Below are positions 1 through 8,426 of a stretch of DNA of 64,000 nucleotides, piece by piece (position 1 is the first letter of the stretch; each line of letters opens with the position of its first letter). Location: positions 1 through 64,000 of the forward strand of contig DATEDF010000022.1 of NCBI GenBank assembly GCA_035286465.1. Reading direction: 5' to 3'. The position numbers and the translations under genes were made by a program. Source of the stretch: Fen-1231 sp035286465. Its GTDB lineage: Bacteria > Gemmatimonadota > Gemmatimonadetes > Gemmatimonadales > Gemmatimonadaceae. The notes beneath the pieces were generated by a model. That model was not told where the DNA came from and made no database searches. It worked only from the letters and a program-made list of their open reading frames with translations.

Positions 1-38
1 AGGGACAACGGGTCGCATTGGAATGCTTGGGCAGATGA

Positions 39-815
39 TTGGCTGCGCGGAAAAGATCGAACGGCGCGGGCGGCGGCGCGGGCGGCGCGGGCGGCGCGGG
101 CGGCGCGGGCGGCGCGGGCGGGCGAGGCGGAGCGGGCGGCGGGCCGCCCGCGCCACCGGCCGTGGGGTCGGAGAAACTCGCGGACGGCGTCTATCGCATC
201 ACCGGCGGGTACATCGCGCTGGCCATCGAGTTCAGGGACCACATCCTCGTGCTCGAGGGCGGGCAGAACGAGGCGCGCGGCCTCGCGGTGATCGCGGAAG
301 CGAAGCGCGTGATTCCGAACAAGCCGGTGAAGTACGTCGTGAACACCCATCCGCATTTCGATCACGCGAGCGGGCTCGCGCCGTTCGTCGCCGAGGGCGC
401 GACGGTCATCACGCACGACAACAACGAGGACTTTCTCGAGGACGCGCTGAGCGCCGCACGCACACTGGTCGGCGATGCGCTCGCCAAGGCGAACCGGAAG
501 CCGCGGATCGAGAGCGTGGGCGACCGGAAGGTGCTCCGCGACGACACGCGCACCGTTGAGCTGCATCACGTCAGGGATCTCGCGCACTCGGACGGGATGC
601 TCGTCGCGTTCCTGCCGAAGGAGCGGATCCTCTTCACGGCGGACTTCAACTGGCCGGCCGCGGGCCAGTCGGTGAGTCCGTTCTTCACCACGCTGGTCGC
701 GAACGTGGATCGGCTGAAGCTGGACTACGAGGCGTTCGTGCCGGTGCACCCGCCGATCCCGGACCGGCCGCTGACGAAGGCCGATGTGATGGCGCTGCTG
801 AAGGGCGCTCCGTAG
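39..815 (+). CDS. MBL-fold metallo-hydrolase, N-terminus uncertain or missing
   Basis: The protein carries the metallo-beta-lactamase metal motif HPHFDH at about residues 103-108, preceded by the strand VKYVVNT, which is typical of the family. Later metal ligands are expected around the ELHH segment (about 175) and the TADFNW segment (about 200). The first 40 residues are a low-complexity Gly/Ala linker encoded by a 9-bp repeat. The assigned start is a TTG directly after an in-frame TGA (36-38), so it is doubtful. Related proteins usually have a longer N-terminal region and an export signal; neither is visible here, so the 5' part is probably outside the window or in another frame because of slippage in the repeat. 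The substrate cannot be predicted. Confidence 0.72.
   Translation: MAARKRSNGAGGGAGGAGGAGGAGGAGGRGGAGGGPPAPPAVGSEKLADGVYRITGGYIALAIEFRDHILVLEGGQNEARGLAVIAEAKRVIPNKPVKYVVNTHPHFDHASGLAPFVAEGATVITHDNNEDFLEDALSAARTLVGDALAKANRKPRIESVGDRKVLRDDTRTVELHHVRDLAHSDGMLVAFLPKERILFTADFNWPAAGQSVSPFFTTLVANVDRLKLDYEAFVPVHPPIPDRPLTKADVMALLKGAP
63..119. repeat. 9-bp tandem repeat (GGCGCGGGC), 6 copies
   Basis: Six copies of GGCGCGGGC lie at 63-71, 75-83, 84-92, 93-101, 102-110 and 111-119, with a 3-base GGC insertion after the first. In the frame of the metallo-hydrolase gene they encode a Gly-Ala-Gly run. Such a tract is prone to slippage and may have moved the true N-terminal frame of that gene. Confidence 0.9.
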
Positions 816-879
816 TTCGGCGTCCGTGCGCGCCGCGAGGACATGGGCGGGCGCCGGACGGCTCGCTCCCTGGAGGTTG

Positions 880-2124
880 ATGCTCAAGCGTCAGTTTGTC
901 ATCCCGGCTCTGGTCGTCGCGGTGGTCGTGCTCGTCTTGGTCGCGGCGTTGCGCGGGCGCGGCGGCGCCGACGCCGGTGCGTCGGGAGAGACCGCATCGG
1001 TGGAGCGCCGCACCTTCGTCGCGACGGTTCTCGCCGTCGGTGCGGTGCGGGCGCGGATCGGAGCGGAAGTGCGAGTCGGTTCCCGCATCTCGGGCCGTGT
1101 GCAACGCCTGCGCGCGAACATCGGCGACGTGGTGCAGAAGGGCCAGGTGATCGCGGAACTCGAGACCGCCGAAGCGGACGCAACCGTCGCGGAGCGTCGC
1201 GCGGAGGTCGAGCTGGCGGACGCGAAGCTCGCCGCCCGCGATACGCTCTCGCCCGAAGGCCTTGCCCGCGCGCGGGCGGAGGTGGCCCGCGCCGAGGCCA
1301 CGGAGAAGCTGACCGCCGCCGAATGGGACCGGCAGCAGCAGCTTCTCAAGGATCGTGTGACCACGGTCGCCGACGCCGAAGCGGCGCGAGAGCGGCATCT
1401 GGTGGCGCAGGCGCAGTTGGCATCGGCGCGGCGGGACTTCGATCTCGCACTCCGCGAGACGCGGGCCGAGCACGCGCGGGCCGTCGCCGCGCTCCAGCGC
1501 GCGCTCGTGGACCAGTCGTTCACGGTGATCACGGCCCCGATCGCCGGCACGATCGCGTCGGTCTCGACCCAGGAGGGGGAGACGGTGGCGGCCGGCCTCA
1601 GCGCGCCGACCTTCGTCACGATCGTGGATCTCCACCGGCTCCAGGTGCACGCCTACGTGGATGAAGTGGACATCGGGAAGGTCCAACTCGGCCAGCGCGC
1701 CGCCTTCACGGTGGACGCCTTCCCCGCGCGCGACTTCTCCGGACGAGTCAGCGCGATCTACCCGAACGCCACGCTCCAGGACAACGTCGTCAAATACGTT
1801 GTTGTGCTCGACGTCGCGGAGCGGTACGCGGACGTGTTGCGTCCGGAGATGACCGCCAGCGTCCGCATCGCGCTCGAACCACGCGAAGTCCTGGCGGTCC
1901 CCGCGAGGGCGCTCCGGCGTGAAGGCGGCCGGAGCGTGCTCTACGTGGTGACCGGCCGGCGGGCGGAGCCACGGCCGGTCCGCGTGGGCTGGCGCGATGG
2001 GCCGTGGCTCGAGATCGTCGAGGGCGTTCGCGAAGGGGAGCGGGTGCTCCTTGATCCGCCGGCGTCCGGCGCGGCGCCTGGCGCGGCGCCTGGCGCGGCG
2101 CCTGGCGCGGGGGGCGAACGATGA
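880..2124 (+). CDS. HlyD/MacA-type periplasmic adaptor of an ABC efflux pump
   Basis: This is a membrane-fusion protein: an N-terminal membrane anchor (residues about 5-23), a lipoyl/barrel-sandwich half with the GDVVQKGQVIAELE signature (about 70-85), a long alpha-helical hairpin rich in Ala/Arg/Glu (about 90-215), the second lipoyl half (ITAPIAGTIASVS) and a C-terminal beta-barrel. It should connect the two FtsX-type permeases and ATPase encoded next to an outer-membrane channel. I chose the ATG at 880 because a GGAGG lies just upstream (872-876) and the anchor follows at once; an in-frame GTG at 826 is the alternative. The C-terminus holds a Gly-Ala-Ala-Pro repeat. The stop overlaps the next start (ATGA). 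Confidence 0.9.
   Translation: MLKRQFVIPALVVAVVVLVLVAALRGRGGADAGASGETASVERRTFVATVLAVGAVRARIGAEVRVGSRISGRVQRLRANIGDVVQKGQVIAELETAEADATVAERRAEVELADAKLAARDTLSPEGLARARAEVARAEATEKLTAAEWDRQQQLLKDRVTTVADAEAARERHLVAQAQLASARRDFDLALRETRAEHARAVAALQRALVDQSFTVITAPIAGTIASVSTQEGETVAAGLSAPTFVTIVDLHRLQVHAYVDEVDIGKVQLGQRAAFTVDAFPARDFSGRVSAIYPNATLQDNVVKYVVVLDVAERYADVLRPEMTASVRIALEPREVLAVPARALRREGGRSVLYVVTGRRAEPRPVRVGWRDGPWLEIVEGVREGERVLLDPPASGAAPGAAPGAAPGAGGER
2068..2103. repeat. 12-bp tandem repeat (GGCGCGGCGCCT), 3 copies
   Basis: Three perfect copies at 2068-2079, 2080-2091 and 2092-2103 encode the repeating Gly-Ala-Ala-Pro tail of the efflux adaptor, just before its stop codon. This is a coding minisatellite whose length may vary between strains. 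Confidence 0.9.
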
Positions 2125-3350
2125 ATCGCGCGCAGCGGATCACGCGGGACGCGCTCACCTCGTTGCTGGCGAGCAGGTCGCGCGCCCTGCTGATGATGCT
2201 GGGCCCGGCGGCGGCCGTGGCGGTGCTCTCGACGGTGATCGTCACGACCCAGGGCGCCCGGGAGCAGGTGATGGCGCTCGTCAGCAAGCACAGTCTCGAC
2301 ATGCTGATGGTCCGCGCGGGCGCCGAGGTCCAGATCTTCGCGCCCCGCGCCGACCGCGGCCTCGCGGTGTTGTTCGAGGACGACGCGCGCGCCATCGAGG
2401 CGGAGATCGCACACGTGCGGATGGTGAGCCCGGTGCAGAACCAGCGTGGGATCGAGGTGGTGGTGCGGGACCGGGTCGTCACCACGCGCGCGTTCGGCGT
2501 GGACTCCGACTGGATGGTGCTCCGGCGCTGGGGGATGGCGGAGGGGGAGTTTCTCTCCGACGCGGACCTCGCGGTGGCGGGACGGGTGGTGATGCTGGGG
2601 GCGAAGGTGGCGCGCGACCTGTTCCCCGAGGGCGGCGCGGTTGGGCAGACCGTCCGGGTCGCGAACGATCCCTACACCGTGAAGGGCGTGTTCATCGAGA
2701 TGGGCGCGAGCGCGGGCGGCGATGACTGGGACGACCGCATCGTGGTTCCCTTCACGACGTCGGCGCGCCGGCTGTTGAATCGGCCGTACCTCGAGCAGAT
2801 CGTCCTCCGCGTGGACGATGTCTCGCGGGTGCGGGAGACGGCGGAGCGCGTGCGCGCGCTCCTGCGCACGCGTCACAACATCGGCCCCGGCGAGGCCGAC
2901 GACTTTTTCGTTCGGGAGCCGGAGGATGTCGAGCGCGCGGCGGTCGAGACCTCTTCGGCCCTCCGGGCACTCCTCGTCGCGGTTTCGATCATCGCGCAAG
3001 TCGCCGGAGGGCTGGCGACCGCCAACCTGATGCTCACCGGCGTGTCGCAGCGCGTGCACGAGATCGGCCTCCGGCGGGCGGCCGGCGCGCGCGAGGCCGA
3101 CATCACGCGCCAATTCCTGACCGAGTGCGTCGTCGTCTCGCTCGGCGGTGGGATCCTCGGGACCGCGATCGGCGTCGCGGTCGCGCTCGGGCTCTCGGCG
3201 GCCGGGCTCGCCAGCTCCCGGATTACCTGGGTGCCGTTTGGGGCGGCACTGCTCGCGTCGGTCACCATCGGTGTCGCGGCGGGACTCCACCCGGCACGAA
3301 AGGCGGCTCGTCTCGATCCCGCGAAGTCGGTTCGTGAACAGCCCGTCTGA
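2121..3350 (+). CDS. MacB/FtsX-type ABC transporter permease
   Basis: The layout is that of a MacB_PCD/FtsX permease: an N-terminal transmembrane helix (about residues 20-42), a large periplasmic domain, then three C-terminal helices. The family motif EIGLRRAAGA (about 313-322) sits between the first two C-terminal helices, and the protein ends with the typical PARKAARLDPAKSVREQ. It starts with an ATG overlapping the adaptor stop, so the two are translationally coupled. With the ATPase and the second permease it forms a MacAB-type efflux or lipoprotein-export system; the exported compound is unknown. Confidence 0.9.
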   Translation: MNRAQRITRDALTSLLASRSRALLMMLGPAAAVAVLSTVIVTTQGAREQVMALVSKHSLDMLMVRAGAEVQIFAPRADRGLAVLFEDDARAIEAEIAHVRMVSPVQNQRGIEVVVRDRVVTTRAFGVDSDWMVLRRWGMAEGEFLSDADLAVAGRVVMLGAKVARDLFPEGGAVGQTVRVANDPYTVKGVFIEMGASAGGDDWDDRIVVPFTTSARRLLNRPYLEQIVLRVDDVSRVRETAERVRALLRTRHNIGPGEADDFFVREPEDVERAAVETSSALRALLVAVSIIAQVAGGLATANLMLTGVSQRVHEIGLRRAAGAREADITRQFLTECVVVSLGGGILGTAIGVAVALGLSAAGLASSRITWVPFGAALLASVTIGVAAGLHPARKAARLDPAKSVREQPV

Positions 3351-4062
3351 GTCGCCGGCTCCGCGGGGAACCGTGATCGAGGTGGAGCGGCTCGCCAAGA
3401 GCTACCGCAGGGGCGTCGCGATCACCGAGGTGCTCAAGGACGTCTCGTTCACGATCCGGCGCGGCGAGTTCGTCGCCGTGATGGGGCCGTCGGGCTGCGG
3501 AAAATCAACGCTGCTCAATCTCCTCGGATTCCTGGATCGTCCGGATGGCGGGACCTACCGGTTCGAGGGCGCGGATCTCTCCGGTGCCGACGACGCCACG
3601 CTTTCGGCGGTACGCAACCGCCGGATCGGGTTCGTGTTCCAGCAGTTTCATCTGCTGGACCGTGTCACGGCGCTCGACAACGTGACGCTCCCGCTGCTCT
3701 ACGCCGATGACGACGCCGATGACGCCGCCGGCGGTGGCGCGGCGCGGGCCCGGCGCTCGCTCGCGATGGTGGGGCTCGAGAACCGGGAAGACCACTTCCC
3801 CGCGGAACTCTCCGGTGGCGAGCAGCAGCGGGTGGCCGTCGCGCGGGCGCTCATCAACGATCCGGCGATGATCCTCGCCGACGAGCCGACGGGGAATCTC
3901 GACGCGAAGAGCGGCAACGGGATTCTCGACCTGCTCCGCACGCTCGCCGATCAGGGCCGGACCATCGTCCTGGTGACGCACGATCGCGCGGTGGCGAATC
4001 GCGCCGACCGGACGCTCGTGATCGAGGACGGTCGCGTGGTGGCGGGCGAATCGGCGCCGTGA
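3334..4062 (+). CDS. ABC transporter ATP-binding protein (MacB/LolD class)
   Basis: All ABC ATPase motifs are intact: Walker A GPSGCGKST, Q-loop FVFQQFHLLD, signature LSGGEQQR, Walker B ILADEPTGNLD and switch His in VTHD. This is the LolD/MacB/FtsE class that drives FtsX-type permeases. The start is uncertain: GTG 3334 overlaps the end of the upstream permease, and GTG 3373 lies closer to the domain (IEVERLAKSY). The stop overlaps the GTG of the next permease by 4 bases, so the four genes form one operon. Confidence 0.92.
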   Translation: MNSPSESPAPRGTVIEVERLAKSYRRGVAITEVLKDVSFTIRRGEFVAVMGPSGCGKSTLLNLLGFLDRPDGGTYRFEGADLSGADDATLSAVRNRRIGFVFQQFHLLDRVTALDNVTLPLLYADDDADDAAGGGAARARRSLAMVGLENREDHFPAELSGGEQQRVAVARALINDPAMILADEPTGNLDAKSGNGILDLLRTLADQGRTIVLVTHDRAVANRADRTLVIEDGRVVAGESAP

Positions 4063-5294
4063 GCGGGCGGCGTCGTCTGACTCACACGCTCGTGCTCTCG
4101 CTCCGGCTGCTCGCGGCGCACCGGCGCCGGACGGCGCTCAGCGTTCTGGCGCTCCTCGTGGGTGTGGCGGCGGTGATGGTGATGGCCGCCGTGGGCGCCG
4201 GAGCGGAGCGGCGCGTGCTCGAGCGCGTGGGCGCGCTGGGCACCAATCTGCTCATCGTCAGTGCCGCGCCGGCACCGCGCATCGCCGGCCGCGTTCGCCA
4301 GACGGCGAGAGTCACGACGTTGCGACCGCAGGACGCGGCGGCGCTGGCCCGGGAGAGCTTTCTCGCCGTCGGCGCGGCCCCGGCGGTGATGCGCACGCTG
4401 GTCGCGCAGTGGGAAGGACGCAATGCCAACACGAGCGTGCTCGGCACCACGCCAGACGGGCTGCGCATCCGGAACATCGGCGTCTCGGCAGGTCGCGTCT
4501 TCGACGAGGCCGACGAGCGCGAGCGGCGGCGGGTCGCCGTGGTCGGAGCCACGGTCACCCGGAATCTCTTCGGCGATCTCGACCCCATCGGTCGCTCGAT
4601 TCGCATCGGTCGAACACCGGTCGAGGTCATCGGTGTGATGCGCCGGCGCGGGACCGACGTGGGCGGAACCGACCTGGACAACACCGTCGCGATTCCACTC
4701 GAGACCGCGCTGCGACGCGTGCTCAACGTCCCGTATGTGGACGCGCTCTTCGTGCAGGCGGCGACGAGCGCCGACCTCGACGCGCTGGAGCGGGAGGTCC
4801 GCGAAATCCTGGACCGGCGCCACCGGGTGCGCTCGGGCCTGGGCGCGGCCTACCTGGTTCAGAATCAGGCCGTGCTCCTGCGCACGGAACGCGGCACCGC
4901 CCGGGCCATGAGCCGGCTCATCGTCGGAACGGGCGTGCTGTCGCTCGTGGTGGGCGCCATCGGCATCCTGGCCGTGATGCTGCTCTCGGTGAAGGAGCGC
5001 GTCCGCGAGATCGGACTGCGGCGAGCGGTCGGCGCGCGCCGGGCGGACATCCGGCTGCAGTTCCTGCTCGAGAGCGCCGTGCTGGCCGCGGCCGGCGGCG
5101 CGCTCGGCGTCGTGGTGGGCCTCGCCGGCGCCGGCCTCGCCGCCGTGCTCGGCCCGTGGGAGCTGGTGACGCCGTGGGGCGCCGCGGTGCTGGGCGTCGT
5201 GTGCTCGGTCGGCCTCGGCTTCGCGGTCGGGGTGGTTCCGGCGGCACGGGCGGCGCGGCTCGATCCCGGCGAGGCCCTGCGCGCGCGGGGCTGA
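4059..5294 (+). CDS. second MacB/FtsX-type ABC permease
   Basis: A second permease of the same fold follows the ATPase, starting at a GTG that overlaps its stop (GTGA). It has one N-terminal helix (about residues 20-40), a periplasmic core, three C-terminal helices, the motif EIGLRRAVGARRADI (about 318-332) and the ending PAARAARLDPGEALRARG. Two different permeases with one ATPase suggest a heterodimeric transporter, unlike the MacB fusion in which ATPase and permease are one chain. Confidence 0.9.
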   Translation: MSGRRRLTHTLVLSLRLLAAHRRRTALSVLALLVGVAAVMVMAAVGAGAERRVLERVGALGTNLLIVSAAPAPRIAGRVRQTARVTTLRPQDAAALARESFLAVGAAPAVMRTLVAQWEGRNANTSVLGTTPDGLRIRNIGVSAGRVFDEADERERRRVAVVGATVTRNLFGDLDPIGRSIRIGRTPVEVIGVMRRRGTDVGGTDLDNTVAIPLETALRRVLNVPYVDALFVQAATSADLDALEREVREILDRRHRVRSGLGAAYLVQNQAVLLRTERGTARAMSRLIVGTGVLSLVVGAIGILAVMLLSVKERVREIGLRRAVGARRADIRLQFLLESAVLAAAGGALGVVVGLAGAGLAAVLGPWELVTPWGAAVLGVVCSVGLGFAVGVVPAARAARLDPGEALRARG

Positions 5295-5395
5295 GCGAAC
5301 GCGCGATGATCCGCGCGCGTGTCCTCGATGGAGGTGATCGGCTTTCGCTCCAGTTGCAGAGCGCTATATTCGGAGACCCTCTCACGGGCGGACTC

Positions 5396-6154
5396 GTGAC
5401 CTCGCTTCGCGCGCTTGTCGCCGTTCCTCTCGCTGCCACGCTCGTTTTCGCCGGCTGCTCCAAGAAGAAGGACGCCACGGGACCTGCCGCCAGCTTCACC
5501 GGCGCGTGGAGCGGTACGACCTCACAATCGAAGCCGTTCCACCTGCTCGTTGAGAACAACGGAATCGTGCTCTCGATGATCGGTTTTCGCGTGCAAGGGA
5601 CCACGTGCACGGACGACATCCTCGCGTTCGCCATCAGGGAGCCGCCGAATCAGCCCATCGCGGTCACGGACGGCGACTTCACGATCCTCGGCTCGAGCAC
5701 GGCGCGGACGTACACCGCGACCGGGACGCTGGACGCGGACGGGATCGCCTCGGGCACTCTCGACGTGACCGCGATCACGTGCAACGGCTCGACCTTCGCC
5801 ACGTGGACGGCGCAGCGCGCGACCGGCCCCGAGATGACGCTCACCGGCACGTGGAGAGGCTCGTTCTACACGAGCCTCGTTCCCACCTCGACCGCGACGT
5901 ACACGCTGGCGCAGAACGGTGCGGCCCTGACCGGCACCGCGACGCTCGCGACCGGAGGCAGCTTCTCGATGACCGGCACCGTGAGCGGGCGGATGATCAC
6001 GTTCACCGCCACGGAGACGACCGCGGGCTGTACCGGGAGTTTCAGCGGGCACGGCACCGTCACTCTGCCCTCGGAGACGATGCTGCTCTACTTCACCGGG
6101 TCGGACTGCCTGGGCGCACACACCGGCGGCTTCGGGTCAGGCACGCGGCAGTGA
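5396..6154 (+). CDS. putative lipoprotein with repeated beta-rich domain
   Basis: A GTG start gives a short signal peptide ending in VFAGC, so Cys19 is the probable lipidation site, followed by a charged KKKD segment. The mature part has two similar halves opening with FTGAWSGT and LTGTWRGS, each rich in Thr/Ser/Gly with paired cysteines, probably calycin-like beta-barrels. No enzyme motif is visible. A -10-like TATATT lies at 5365-5370, 25 nt before the start. It is separated from the efflux operon by about 100 bp and so is probably transcribed on its own. Confidence 0.75.
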   Translation: MTSLRALVAVPLAATLVFAGCSKKKDATGPAASFTGAWSGTTSQSKPFHLLVENNGIVLSMIGFRVQGTTCTDDILAFAIREPPNQPIAVTDGDFTILGSSTARTYTATGTLDADGIASGTLDVTAITCNGSTFATWTAQRATGPEMTLTGTWRGSFYTSLVPTSTATYTLAQNGAALTGTATLATGGSFSMTGTVSGRMITFTATETTAGCTGSFSGHGTVTLPSETMLLYFTGSDCLGAHTGGFGSGTRQ

Positions 6155-6175
6155 CGGCGGAGCGCCGGCGTACGC

Positions 6176-7117
6176 TCAGTACTTCGCCTTCGTCTGCGCG
6201 CACGCTGCCGGCGTCAGGTCCATCTGCGCGAGGTACGTGACGACCGGGGGCGTCTCGACGCTCCCGGGCGCGAACGACACCGCCGCGTCCACCTCGGCGG
6301 AACGAAAGGTCAGTGGCGCGCGGCGCGCGAGCGCGCACAGGAACGCGCGCCGGTGATCGTTCGCCTCGTCCTCGCCCCGCGCGCGCGCGGCGAGCGTCGC
6401 GAAGACGACCACGTACCAGGTCGTGTCGGCGCCGGCCGTCGCGTAGTTCGTGGATGGGAGCACCTGCAGCACCGCGCCCGACGCGAGCAGCGCCGAACGC
6501 GCGCGCAGCAGCTCGATCGCGCGCGGGCCCACGACCCGGAACCACCCGTATCCCTGAGCGAACGCCACGGTCGTCACGAGGCACGCGAGCGCCATCCCCG
6601 CGTAGTGCGCGCGGCCGAGCGGTGCCGATGGCACCTCGCCGCCGTGCGCCGCGCGCACGACGACCGAACCGGCCGCCAGGTCGTGCAGCGACTGGAATGA
6701 CGGGCGGTTGACGCAGAGCAGGTACGAATCCACGATGACGATGAAAAGGACGGGGAGCGCGATCGCCATCGCGGCGAGCGAGCCCAGCGGCGCGCCGCGC
6801 TCGAACGACGCCACGACGACGAGGAGCGGAAGCGCGACACCGAGCGATACGAGCCACCGGATCGCCGACGCTCCGTAGGAGAGCGTTCCGCCACGCGCGG
6901 CCGCGACGCGAATGCCGAGTGCGCGCTTGCCGGGCGTCCGGCCCTTCCCCAGGGGGCCGCAGGCGGGGATGAAGTACGCCGCGGTCAGCGCCATCGCGAG
7001 CGTGCCCGCGAGCGTGACCGACATCCTTGGCAGCACGAGCTGCGCGAGCGCGAGCGCCACGACGAGGGCCAGCGTGTCGAGGACACCGGCAAGGAACCGA
7101 GCGCCGGGCGACGCCAC
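6176..7117 (-). CDS. RDD family membrane protein
   Basis: The N-terminal half matches the RDD domain: ARFLAGVLD at residues 6-14, a helix, then GKGRTPGKRALGIRV (about 56-70) and a third helix pair. The C-terminal half is soluble and has no clear family. RDD proteins are small polytopic membrane proteins, sometimes linked to ion exchange, but most have no defined role. The start is a GTG at 7117; an in-frame TGA lies about 14 codons upstream and no better start is seen. The gene converges on the lipoprotein with only 21 bp between them. Confidence 0.82.
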   Translation of the reverse strand: MASPGARFLAGVLDTLALVVALALAQLVLPRMSVTLAGTLAMALTAAYFIPACGPLGKGRTPGKRALGIRVAAARGGTLSYGASAIRWLVSLGVALPLLVVVASFERGAPLGSLAAMAIALPVLFIVIVDSYLLCVNRPSFQSLHDLAAGSVVVRAAHGGEVPSAPLGRAHYAGMALACLVTTVAFAQGYGWFRVVGPRAIELLRARSALLASGAVLQVLPSTNYATAGADTTWYVVVFATLAARARGEDEANDHRRAFLCALARRAPLTFRSAEVDAAVSFAPGSVETPPVVTYLAQMDLTPAACAQTKAKY

Positions 7118-7159
7118 GCGGCTCAGGCGGTTGCGGAGGTGCCGCGGCTCATGTCCGAC

Positions 7160-8155
7160 TCATCTTCGCCGCGGCCGCTTCGATGACGAGTCCTTCACGA
7201 GCTCGTCCGCGCGCATCACGCCGCGCACGCGACGATCCACGACGAGCTGCAGCACGTCGGGGCGGCTGTAGTGCCCCGTGACGTCGAGCTGCCACTTTGG
7301 GCCGCGAAGCTGCTCGCGCCGTACCTCCGCGACGATGATCGTCTCCTCGTCGTGCGCGGGCCCCGCGATCATCCGGCCGTCGGGATCCACGATCGCGCTG
7401 TCGCCGGCGTTGAGCCACTCGGGCACGGTATCCAGGTACTTCGCCTTGAAGGCGAAACGGTCGGGCACGTCGGCCTTCCGCATCGCGATCGCGCAGCCGA
7501 TCACGTAGCAGCGGCCTTCCTTCGCGACGTGCCGGAGCGTCGAGAGCCACGGCTCGCCCCGGTCCCACGTCGGCGCCGCGTACAGCTCCACGCCCCACGC
7601 GTACAGCGCGTAGCGCGCGAGCGGCATGTAGTTCTCCCAGCAGATGAGGCCGCCGAGCCGGCCGAGGGGCGTGTCGTACACGCCGAGCGTGCTGCCGTCG
7701 CCCTGCGCGTGGACGAGCCGCTCGCCGGCGGTGGGGACGAGCTTCCGGTGCTTGCCCAGGAGTCGGCCGTCGGGCCCGAAGAAGAGGATGGTGTTGTAGA
7801 GTGAGGCTCCGCTCGCCTCCGCGTTCCGCTCGTTCACGCCGATCACGACGTGCGCCCTGGCCGCGCGCGCCGCCGCGCCGAGCCGCTCGGTCACGGGCCC
7901 CGGAACGACCACGCTCTGCTCGAGGAGTTCGGCGTACAGCTCGCGCAGCTCGCGCGTCCGGCCGGCGGGGATCCACCAGACCCAGAGCGGATACGCCGGG
8001 ACGAACGCCTCCGGAAAGACGATGAGCTTCGCGCCCCGGGCCGCGGCGTCCGCCGTCAGCGCGCACGCCTTCTCCACCGTCGCCGCGCAGTCGAGAAAGA
8101 CCGGGGCGGCCTGCACGGCGGCCACGCGAAACGCGTCCAGGGCGCGCGTGCTCAC
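7160..8155 (-). CDS. nitrilase-family C-N hydrolase
   Basis: The catalytic triad is complete: Glu49 in VFPEAFVP, Lys138 in HRKLVP and Cys172 in LICWENYMP. The wording of these motifs and the length of 331 residues match the true nitrilase branch (nitrile to acid and ammonia) better than the amidase branches; arylacetonitrile or aliphatic nitriles are typical substrates. Neither substrate nor oligomer state can be read from sequence. Start GTG 8155 is set just before the first strand; no strong ribosome site is visible. The gene is followed after 42 bp by the RDD gene on the same strand and diverges from the sigma2-FecR gene. Confidence 0.9.
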   Translation of the reverse strand: MSTRALDAFRVAAVQAAPVFLDCAATVEKACALTADAAARGAKLIVFPEAFVPAYPLWVWWIPAGRTRELRELYAELLEQSVVVPGPVTERLGAAARAARAHVVIGVNERNAEASGASLYNTILFFGPDGRLLGKHRKLVPTAGERLVHAQGDGSTLGVYDTPLGRLGGLICWENYMPLARYALYAWGVELYAAPTWDRGEPWLSTLRHVAKEGRCYVIGCAIAMRKADVPDRFAFKAKYLDTVPEWLNAGDSAIVDPDGRMIAGPAHDEETIIVAEVRREQLRGPKWQLDVTGHYSRPDVLQLVVDRRVRGVMRADELVKDSSSKRPRRR

Positions 8156-8426
8156 CGGATCAGCACCGACACGCTGTGGGCGCGGCGAGCGCGCCGCACG
8201 CGGGGAACGCGCGTGGCGAGACGGCAACGACGGGCATGGCGATCCTCCTCGGGTGCGCCAATGTTGCGCGAGCAGCGGTCCGGGGGCAACCGCGCGCGCC
8301 GGCCACGTGGGGGCACAATCGTTCAAGGATGACGCGCGCTGCTCGGCATTGCGGTTACTCTTGAGAGTGGCGCACGATGGCCGCTCGCACGATCTTTGAT
8401 GCGGACCGTCGCCAGGAGACCACGAA

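Noticed and set aside
3148..3333. Longer N-terminus for the ABC ATPase
   Set aside because: This part lies inside the upstream permease gene in another frame and reads as Arg/Ser-rich noise; the ABC domain starts near IEVERLAKSY.
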